Shown here: in pieces, positions 9,131 through 15,107 of the stretch
How the letters are laid out: every line of letters begins with the position of its first letter
Position numbering within the stretch: position 1 is the stretch's first letter
Source: Nitrospiria bacterium
Lineage (GTDB): Bacteria; Nitrospirota; CAKKRA01; 9FT-COMBO-42-15
DNA length: 28,983 nt
Direction of reading: 5' to 3'
Assembly (NCBI GenBank): GCA_919903585.1
Contig: CAKKST010000422.1
Coordinates: 1 to 28,983, forward strand
Translations under genes and position numbers: made by a program
Notes under the pieces: generated by a model
What the model saw: the letters and a program-made list of their open reading frames with translations, nothing else
Databases searched by the model: none
What the model was told of the DNA's origin: nothing

Positions 9131-9138
9131 CTCCTCTT
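9131..9138 (-). promoter_or_regulatory. Ribosome binding site that fixes the lpxB start
   Basis: The minus strand reads AAGAGGAG here, a strong match to the 16S rRNA tail, with 5 bases before ATA at 9125. No ordinary start codon lies at a usable distance in frame, which is why the ATA is taken as the initiation site. Confidence 0.6.
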
Positions 9139-9167
9139 ATAAAGAGTACACAGATTTTTAAAAACGG

Positions 9168-9217
9168 TTACACAGATTAAATCGCAATCTGTCCAATCTG
9201 ATTCTTAATCAGTGTAA
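9168..9217. repeat. Inverted repeat in the gnnB-lpxB gap
   Basis: ttacacagatt (9168-9178) and aatcagtgtaa (9207-9217) pair at 10 of 11 positions. Within and beside them the word cagatt/aatctg recurs four times. The right arm ends exactly at the gnnB stop codon. No T-tract follows on the minus strand, so this is not an obvious terminator. It looks like a short dispersed intergenic repeat that has spread the otherwise tight operon and left lpxB with its odd start. Confidence 0.5.
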
Positions 9218-10312
9218 TCATGCTGCTTTTATTACCTTACATACTTCATCAATTTGTGCCTCTGTCAGCTCCGGATACATTGGCAGAGATATGATATCAG
9301 AGGCAATAGCCTCACTTACAGGAAAATCACCCTTTTTATATCCGAGGTCTTTATAAGATTCCTGAAGATGAAGAGGCACTGGATAATAAATTGCTGAGGC
9401 AATACCTGCTTCAGTCAGTCCCTTCTGAATTGAATCCCTTTTTGATGTCCTTATGCTGTACTGATGGAATACATGAGAATATCCATCAGGTTCAGAGGGT
9501 GTAATAATATTGACTCCTTTTAATTTATCAGTATATAAACTGGCGTTCTCTCTTCTCTTTTTATTGTATTCATCAATCCTTTTTAATTTTACCCTCAGTA
9601 TCCCAGCCTGTATCTCATCAAGCCTGCTGTTGTAGCCGATAATAGAGTGATAGTATCTCTCTTTCTGGCCATGATTTCTAAGCAGCCTTACCTTCTCTGC
9701 AATCGCATCATCATTCGTAATTAACATACCGCCGTCACCATAGCACCCAAGATTCTTGCTCGGAAAGAAACTGAAACAGCCTGCATCACTGATTGCCCCT
9801 GTCTTTTTGCCTTTATATTCAGCGCCAAATGACTGGGCGCAGTCCTCTATAATCTTCAGCTTATGTTCCTTTGCCAATTTCATTATATAATCCATATCTG
9901 CTGGCAATCCAAAGAGATGGACAGGGAGGATCGCCTTTGTCTTTTTAGTTATTGCCTTTTCAATATTATTCACATCTATATTAAATGCCTTCTCGTCTAT
10001 ATCTACAAACACAGGCCTTGCACCTGTATATGTTATGGCCTCTGCAGTTGCAATAAATGTAAATGGCGTGGTTATTACCTCATCGCCTTTTCCGATCCCG
10101 CAGGCAAGAAGGGCAAGGTGCAGGGCATCTGTGCCAGAGGCAACGGCAACAGCATGTTTAATATTATGATATCCTGCCGCCTCCTTTTCAAATTCACAAA
10201 CATTGCTGCCCATAATAAAATGGGCGCCATGTATTATCTCTTTTATCCTTGCATCAATCTCGCCCTCAATGGAATGATACTGGGCTTTTAGATCTACCAT
10301 CTGGATCTTCAT
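9218..10312 (-). CDS. gnnB: DegT/DnrJ/EryC1/StrS-family sugar aminotransferase, likely UDP-GlcNAc3N-forming GnnB
   Basis: 364 residues, PLP-dependent sugar aminotransferase. The PLP lysine is Lys186 in FFPSKNLGCYGDGG; Asp157 in IIEDCAQSFGA contacts the pyridine nitrogen; VASGTDALHLAL at 57-68 binds the phosphate. In Acidithiobacillus ferrooxidans and Leptospira, GnnA oxidises position 3 of UDP-GlcNAc and GnnB transaminates it to UDP-GlcNAc3N, which LpxA then N-acylates. Here the gene follows a Gfo/Idh oxidoreductase and sits between lpxI and lpxB, the context expected for GnnB. The ATG at 10312 has AAGGAG about 10 bases upstream and overlaps gnnA by 47 bases. Alternative: an aminotransferase for another 3-amino sugar such as those in O-antigens, but no other O-antigen gene is nearby. 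Confidence 0.85.
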   Translation of the reverse strand: MKIQMVDLKAQYHSIEGEIDARIKEIIHGAHFIMGSNVCEFEKEAAGYHNIKHAVAVASGTDALHLALLACGIGKGDEVITTPFTFIATAEAITYTGARPVFVDIDEKAFNIDVNNIEKAITKKTKAILPVHLFGLPADMDYIMKLAKEHKLKIIEDCAQSFGAEYKGKKTGAISDAGCFSFFPSKNLGCYGDGGMLITNDDAIAEKVRLLRNHGQKERYYHSIIGYNSRLDEIQAGILRVKLKRIDEYNKKRRENASLYTDKLKGVNIITPSEPDGYSHVFHQYSIRTSKRDSIQKGLTEAGIASAIYYPVPLHLQESYKDLGYKKGDFPVSEAIASDIISLPMYPELTEAQIDEVCKVIKAA

Positions 10313-11264
10313 TAAAAAGCAATCTCCTTTTCTTTGTCTTTTCTAAAACTGTAAGGGCTATTTTCAAAGCCCTTCTGCCTTCAATGCCTGATACAATCGG
10401 CCTCTTTCTTGTTTTTACACATTTAATAAAAGATGCCACCTCTGACTTCAATGGCTCCTCTTTAACAAGGTTTATCTTATCATCACTTATCTCTGGCACC
10501 CTTTTGCCGTTTACCATCTTCCACTTTCTTTTGTGTACAATAATATCCTGATCCTTATAATCAAGTGTAATATGCGCCTCGGGCTGGTAAATGCTTATCT
10601 TACGAAATCTGTCCATTGACATCCTGCTTACAGTAAGGTTTGCAATGCATCCGTTCTTAAACTCAATATGTGCATTGGCAATGTCATTATGCGATGTCAT
10701 AACAGAGACACCGGTTGCGGAAATTGATTTTATATCTGAATTTACAAGGCTTAACACTATATCAATATCATGTATCATCAAATCAAGTATAACATCCACA
10801 TCAGATACCCTCTCTGCAAATGGGCCAAAGCGCCTTGATTCAATATATCTCGGCCTGTCAATAATGGATGTTAATTTCCTGACAGCAGAATTATATCTTT
10901 CTACATGGCCGATCTGTAGTATAAGCCTTTTCTCCTTTGCCTTTTTAATAAGCCTGTCTGCCTCGCTAAGGGTTGTTGTCATGGGTTTTTCAAGCAGGAT
11001 ATCTATGCCATTTTTCAAAAAGTCTGAGGCAACCTTGTAATGGAGTGGCGTGGGGACTACTATGCTTACAGCATCAACTAATTTAATTATATCCTTATAG
11101 CCATAATAAGGCATGGTTGAGATCTTTTGAGCGATCTCAAAAGCCCTCTTTTTATTCACATCAGCAACACCAACAAGTTCAACACCATCCAATTGCGAAT
11201 AGATCCTTGCATGGTGCTCGCCAAGATATCCAACGCCAATAACGCCAACCCTTATCTTCTTCAT
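10266..11264 (-). CDS. gnnA: Gfo/Idh/MocA-family NAD-dependent sugar oxidoreductase, likely GnnA
   Basis: 332 residues. The Rossmann NAD site is VGVIGVGYLGEHHARIY at 6-22, the catalytic-site motif LLEKP has Lys93, and a C-terminal alpha/beta domain includes QIGHVERYNSA and LMIHDIDIVLSL. GnnA oxidises the 3-hydroxyl of UDP-GlcNAc to a ketone, the substrate for GnnB. The gene abuts the lpxI stop with no gap and overlaps gnnB by 47 bases, so the two are made together. Substrate is inferred from context; the fold and cofactor are clear. Related enzymes (WlbA/WbpB) act on UDP-GlcNAc uronate, but their usual partners are absent here. Confidence 0.85.
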   Translation of the reverse strand: MKKIRVGVIGVGYLGEHHARIYSQLDGVELVGVADVNKKRAFEIAQKISTMPYYGYKDIIKLVDAVSIVVPTPLHYKVASDFLKNGIDILLEKPMTTTLSEADRLIKKAKEKRLILQIGHVERYNSAVRKLTSIIDRPRYIESRRFGPFAERVSDVDVILDLMIHDIDIVLSLVNSDIKSISATGVSVMTSHNDIANAHIEFKNGCIANLTVSRMSMDRFRKISIYQPEAHITLDYKDQDIIVHKRKWKMVNGKRVPEISDDKINLVKEEPLKSEVASFIKCVKTRKRPIVSGIEGRRALKIALTVLEKTKKRRLLFNEDPDGRSKSPVSFH

Positions 11265-12065
11265 CTATATTCCAATAATAGAGAGTCCTTCCTTGTTGGC
11301 CATCCTTAACATCTCTTCTTTTTCTATTAGGATGGTCTTGCCTGCCTCAACAGCAAGGGCCTTTGCCTTTACCTCTTTAAGAGTTTTTATTGTATTTAAC
11401 CCGACTACAGGCGCATCAAACCGCATGTCCTGCTTTGGCTTTGCCGCCTTAACCACAACCACACCACCCCTGCCGAGCGCTCCTCCACGCCTGATCGCCT
11501 CGTCTGTCCCTTCAATTGCCTCTACTGCAAGAACCGCCCTGTCTTTCACAACAACGGTCTGGCCTATATCAAGCCTTCCCATCTCTTTTGCAATGGCAAA
11601 GCCAAATTCAATATCCTTCATCTCATCCTTTGTCGGCCTTTTTTTTGTGATTACGCCTTTCTCAGCAAGCAGATATGAAAGATACATTGTAGGCTCCTCT
11701 ACCATAATCCCCTCTTTTTCAAGCTCAGATACAATGCCGAGGAGAATTGAATCATCTTTCATGTCCTTCAGTTTTATGTAAAGCGAGACAGCCCTCATGT
11801 CGGGCCTTATCTTTGTAAACATAAGGGTCTTTGGAACCTTCCCTGCCATGACAACCTTTTTTATTTTCTCGCTCTTTAATGCCTTTATCAGGCCTCCAAG
11901 CTGTCCAACCCTGATCCAGTGTAATTTATCTACATAATCATTAAGTATCGGGTTTGTAATATCCTTTAATCCCACGGCAACCACTCTAAGGCCGTCTTTT
12001 TTCACACCCTCTGCAAAGAGTATGGGGAATTGTCCGTCCCCGGCAATAAGGCCGATGGTCTCCAT
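11265..12065 (-). CDS. lpxI: UDP-2,3-diacylglucosamine pyrophosphatase LpxI (DUF1009)
   Basis: 266 residues, the normal LpxI length. LpxI hydrolyses UDP-2,3-diacylglucosamine to lipid X and UMP, replacing the unrelated LpxH of gammaproteobacteria. The N-terminal IGLIAGDGQFPILFAEGVK and the C-terminal DAPVVGLNTIKTL, AVEAGKTILIEKEE and ANKEGLSIIGI are the conserved DUF1009 blocks; DRAVLAVEAIEGTDEAIRRG is the central one. It shares one base with the lpxA stop and abuts gnnA. No lpxH is seen in the window, so this gene supplies the step between LpxD and LpxB. Confidence 0.95.
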   Translation of the reverse strand: METIGLIAGDGQFPILFAEGVKKDGLRVVAVGLKDITNPILNDYVDKLHWIRVGQLGGLIKALKSEKIKKVVMAGKVPKTLMFTKIRPDMRAVSLYIKLKDMKDDSILLGIVSELEKEGIMVEEPTMYLSYLLAEKGVITKKRPTKDEMKDIEFGFAIAKEMGRLDIGQTVVVKDRAVLAVEAIEGTDEAIRRGGALGRGGVVVVKAAKPKQDMRFDAPVVGLNTIKTLKEVKAKALAVEAGKTILIEKEEMLRMANKEGLSIIGI

Positions 12066-12874
12066 TACCTGCAGATTCCCCGCTCAGATGCCTCAATGAA
12101 ATTAAGAAAATATTCAAGCTCCTTTGACATCACAATCTCTCCCCTGACCTTTTTAATTGCATCGCTTAAAATGAGCTTTGATCTGAATATTATCTTATAC
12201 GCCAGCTTAAGATCATCTATCAGCTCCTCTGAAAAACCCTGCCTCTTTAAGCCGATTACATTCAATCCGTAGAGTGATGCCCTGTTCCCGGAGGCGCTCA
12301 CATAGGGCGGGATATCCAGCGGGATGCCGGACATGGCGCCAACCATTGTATTGGCGCCAATCCTTACAAACTGGTGCACCCCTGTCATGCCTCCGATTAT
12401 TGCATTGTCATCTATATCAATATGGCCGGCAAGGCCGACAGAATTGGCAATTATCACATTATTGCCAATCTTGCAGTCATGGGCAATATGCGCATAGGCC
12501 ATAATAAAATTATTATCACCAATTACTGTCTCGCCTCTGCCCTGCACTGTGCCTCTATTTAATGTGACATATTCCCTGATAAGGTTGTTATTGCCGATTC
12601 TCAGATATGTCTTCTCACCCTTATACTTTACAGACTGCGCATTGCCGCCTAAGGAGGAAAATTGAGAGATTATATTATTCTCGCCAATCTCTGTCCATCC
12701 CTCTATTACAATATGAGGGCCGATCCTTGTGCCCTTTCCTATCTTTACATCCCTGCCAATGATTGAGTAAGGCCCGATGCTCACACCCTCTGCAATTTCT
12801 GCATTAGGGTGTATTATTGCACTGGGATGGATTCCGATCTCACCATTTACTATATCTATATCTATCTCACTCAT
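12065..12874 (-). CDS. lpxA: Acyl-ACP:UDP-GlcNAc (or UDP-GlcNAc3N) acyltransferase LpxA
   Basis: 269 residues; trimeric left-handed beta-helix, seen as repeated hexapeptides (IGPYSI, VKIGKG, IGNNVI and others) through residue 200, then an alpha-helical tail ending ASERGICR. The catalytic His is His132 in AYAHIAHDCKIG (His125 in E. coli). VHQFVRIGA and IPPYVSASGNRA are conserved. Compared with E. coli, the QDLKY segment reads QSVKY here, so Asp74 is a Ser (Ser81), and TIHRGT reads TLNRGT. These lie in the sugar-binding region and could go with a 3-amino substrate, given gnnA/gnnB next door; that link is inference. Overlaps fabZ by 8 bases and lpxI by 1. Confidence 0.95.
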   Translation of the reverse strand: MSEIDIDIVNGEIGIHPSAIIHPNAEIAEGVSIGPYSIIGRDVKIGKGTRIGPHIVIEGWTEIGENNIISQFSSLGGNAQSVKYKGEKTYLRIGNNNLIREYVTLNRGTVQGRGETVIGDNNFIMAYAHIAHDCKIGNNVIIANSVGLAGHIDIDDNAIIGGMTGVHQFVRIGANTMVGAMSGIPLDIPPYVSASGNRASLYGLNVIGLKRQGFSEELIDDLKLAYKIIFRSKLILSDAIKKVRGEIVMSKELEYFLNFIEASERGICR

Positions 12875-13313
12875 TTTTCTTCTCCGTTACCATGGCAGTC
12901 AGTTCTGACTCGCAAACGACTTTTCCATCAACAAATGCCTTGGCGCTAACCTTCCATATTGGCATCCTTTCATGAATAACCTCAATCTCAAATCTAAGCT
13001 GATCACCGGGCACAACAGGCTTTCTGAATTTTGCCTTTTCTATTCCAAGAAACAGGGCAATCTTTTCCTTGCCCTCAAGGCTGGCAGTGGATTTTATTGC
13101 AAGTATCCCGCCTATCTGTGCCATTGCCTCAAGTATTAGAACACCGGGCATTATAGGGTTGCCGGGAAAATGCCCCTGAAAAAAAGGCTCGTTTATTGTT
13201 ACATTCTTTATCCCAACGATCCGTTTTCCCTGCTCTAACTCAAGTATCCTGTCAATAAGCAGAAATGGATATCTGTGCGGCAGGATTGATTGTATCTCCT
13301 TGATGTCAATCAT
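12867..13313 (-). CDS. fabZ: (3R)-hydroxyacyl-ACP dehydratase FabZ
   Basis: 148 residues, hot-dog fold dehydratase of fatty acid synthesis. It has the N-terminal LPHRYPFLLIDRILE, the catalytic His48 in GHFPGNPIMPG and Glu62 in LILEAMAQIGG. FabZ competes with LpxA and LpxD for 3-hydroxyacyl-ACP, and its place between lpxD and lpxA is the common arrangement in Gram-negatives. Overlaps lpxD by 4 bases and lpxA by 8. Confidence 0.97.
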   Translation of the reverse strand: MIDIKEIQSILPHRYPFLLIDRILELEQGKRIVGIKNVTINEPFFQGHFPGNPIMPGVLILEAMAQIGGILAIKSTASLEGKEKIALFLGIEKAKFRKPVVPGDQLRFEIEVIHERMPIWKVSAKAFVDGKVVCESELTAMVTEKKNE

Positions 13314-14362
13314 TTATCGGCCTCCTTAGATTTCTTTTCAAGCTCAGCAATGCGTTTTTCCAATTCAGCAACCTTTTTTCTCATCTCTGGCAGTTTTTGA
13401 TAAACGGCCTGCGCCCTAAGCCAGTCTTTATGGGGTATTGCAGGGCTTCCCAAAACAACCTGATTAGGCTCAACATCGCTCATAACACCCGACTGGGCGC
13501 CAATCATAACATTATCGCCAATCTTTATATGGTCAACAAAACCAACCTGACCTCCAATCACACAATGGCTCCCTATCTCAACGCTTCCTGATATGCCTGC
13601 CTGCGCAACAATAATCGTATCCTCGCCAACCACCACATTATGGGCTATCTGGACAAGGTTGTCTACCTTTGTGCCTCTTTTTACAATAGTCTTTCCCAAT
13701 GTAGCCCTGTCAACTGTAACATTTGCGCCAAGCTCAACATCGTCTTCAATAACTACTCCACCAATCTGCGGTATCTTGTGGTGTTTACCCTTATCTGCTG
13801 CATAACCAAACCCATCACCGCCAATCACAACGCCGCTGTGCAGTATGACCCTTTTACCTATTATAACATCCTCTCTTATGGCCACATTTGGATAAATCAG
13901 TGTATCATCCCCAATGATGGTATTATTGCCTATATAAGTCCCCGGATAAATTCTAACCCTGTCGCCGATTTTTACATTGCTGCCTATCACTGCAAGGGGG
14001 TGGATGCTGACATCCTTGCCAATTGACACATCCTTCCCAATAACCGCCCTCTGGTCAATACCAATGGGCTTATATTCCTCTTCATAAAAATATTTCAGCG
14101 CCCTGCTAAAGGTATAATATGGGTTTTCTACAAAGATAAAGTTTTTCTTTAACTCCTTAAACTCTCTTGTTGCAATAACAGCAGATGCCTTTGTCTGCTC
14201 CAATTCATGTTTATACTTTAAACCTGTTATGAAAGTAATATCACCCTCTTTTGCCTCGAGGATGCCAGAGACTCCTGAAATTAGCGCCTCCCCATCGCCT
14301 GATAATTCACCCTCTAATATCTTTGCGAGGTCTTTTAATTTTATGCCTGTGTTTTTTTGCAT
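13310..14362 (-). CDS. lpxD: UDP-3-O-(3-hydroxyacyl)glucosamine N-acyltransferase LpxD
   Basis: 350 residues from the ATG at 14362. LpxD adds the second hydroxyacyl chain to the amino group at position 2. The N-terminal uridine-binding domain (LKDLAKILEGEL, SAVIATREF, NPYYTFSRAL) is followed by a long hexapeptide-repeat helix and a coiled C-terminal tail rich in Lys/Glu (about 320-350). The catalytic His is in VDNLVQIAHNVVVG. An upstream GTG at 14386 is rejected: it lies inside a repeat element and adds eight residues with no family match. The ribosome site GGGAGGGTGA (14371-14380) is 8 bases before the ATG, right at the edge of the repeat. Overlaps fabZ by 4 bases. Confidence 0.95.
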   Translation of the reverse strand: MQKNTGIKLKDLAKILEGELSGDGEALISGVSGILEAKEGDITFITGLKYKHELEQTKASAVIATREFKELKKNFIFVENPYYTFSRALKYFYEEEYKPIGIDQRAVIGKDVSIGKDVSIHPLAVIGSNVKIGDRVRIYPGTYIGNNTIIGDDTLIYPNVAIREDVIIGKRVILHSGVVIGGDGFGYAADKGKHHKIPQIGGVVIEDDVELGANVTVDRATLGKTIVKRGTKVDNLVQIAHNVVVGEDTIIVAQAGISGSVEIGSHCVIGGQVGFVDHIKIGDNVMIGAQSGVMSDVEPNQVVLGSPAIPHKDWLRAQAVYQKLPEMRKKVAELEKRIAELEKKSKEADK

Positions 14363-14377
14363 AATTTTTATCACCCT

Positions 14378-14525
14378 CCCCCTCACCCCCTCCCATCAAG
14401 GGAGGGGGAATTATAGGTTCCCTCTCCCTTGATGGGAGGGGGAATTATAGGTTCCCTCTCCCCTTGATGGGAGGGGGAATTATAGGTTCCCTCTCCCCTT
14501 GTGGGAGAGGGTTAGGGTGAGGGGG
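14378..14525. repeat. Inverted-repeat element with three tandem 34/35-bp units between skp and lpxD
   Basis: The ends ccccctcacc (14378-14387) and ggtgaggggg (14516-14525) are a perfect 10-bp inverted pair, extended inward by CT/AG-rich stretches. Inside, a unit that starts gggagggggaattatagg and ends ccctctccc occurs three times, with the same base at 14403, 14437 and 14472 (periods 34 and 35). Each unit can fold because its CCCTCTCC and GGGAGGGG parts pair. There are no unique spacers, so it is not CRISPR. The element fills the gap between skp and lpxD and would give a strong stem in the mRNA, possibly tuning lpxD expression relative to bamA-skp. Confidence 0.85.
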
Positions 14526-14537
14526 TATATGATCTTG

Positions 14538-15065
14538 CTACTTCTGCAAATCTATCTCCTTAATAATCCTGTCTGTAAGATCAAGGGGATAGAAATCGTC
14601 TGGGGAATACATTAATCCCCTTTTTTCAACGATTAATGTAAATCCCTCTTTTTTACCGATATTTTTAACAATAGTCTCTATCTTCTCCCCAAAGGTCTTT
14701 GAAACCTCGGCATTTTTCTTACGAACTTCATCTGATAATGAAGCCCGTTTCTTCTGGAATTCCTCAAACTTCTTTTTTATCTGCTCCTCTTTCTGCTTCC
14801 TTGCCTCAGGGCTTAAAATGGATAGCTGCTTTTGATATTCCTCATCTAATTTTTCAAGCTCTTTTTTGTCATTTTCTAAAAGTTTTTCCTTGCCCTTCGC
14901 AAAATCTTCAACAGATTTTGCAGACTCATTCGCCTTTTTAGACTCATTCAAGACACGTTGGGCGTCAATTGAACCAACCTTAATCCCTTCTGCTGTGTAG
15001 GCAGCATTCGCAAAACCCAGCATCACTGCAAATAGTGTTATTAAGACAATAGAAAATAATCTCAT
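14538..15065 (-). CDS. skp: Periplasmic chaperone Skp/OmpH family
   Basis: 175 residues from ATG 15065. Skp holds unfolded outer-membrane proteins in the periplasm and passes them to BamA. The N-terminal signal peptide MRLFSIVLITLFAVMLGFANA is followed by IKVGSIDAQRVLNES, the conserved OmpH start, then a long charged helical arm (about 45-125) rich in Lys/Glu that forms the tentacles, and KEGFTLIVEK near the end. Start choice: a GTG three bases earlier leaves only 1 base after the strong AGGAGGT site, so the ATG is preferred. It follows bamA by 39-42 bases, the classic bamA-skp-lpxD order. Confidence 0.93.
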   Translation of the reverse strand: MRLFSIVLITLFAVMLGFANAAYTAEGIKVGSIDAQRVLNESKKANESAKSVEDFAKGKEKLLENDKKELEKLDEEYQKQLSILSPEARKQKEEQIKKKFEEFQKKRASLSDEVRKKNAEVSKTFGEKIETIVKNIGKKEGFTLIVEKRGLMYSPDDFYPLDLTDRIIKEIDLQK

Positions 15066-15069
15066 CACA

Positions 15070-15076
15070 ACCTCCT
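15070..15076 (-). promoter_or_regulatory. Strong ribosome binding site of skp
   Basis: AGGAGGT on the minus strand, complementary to the 16S rRNA tail, 4 bases before ATG 15065. It decides between the two adjacent starts and predicts high expression of the chaperone. Confidence 0.7.
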
Positions 15077-15107
15077 ATGGTATATAGTGTTTATATGAAC
15101 CCTTGTT

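Noticed and set aside
14378..14525. Tandem repeats taken as a small CRISPR array
   Set aside because: The units are contiguous, palindromic and have no unique spacers; no cas gene is near.
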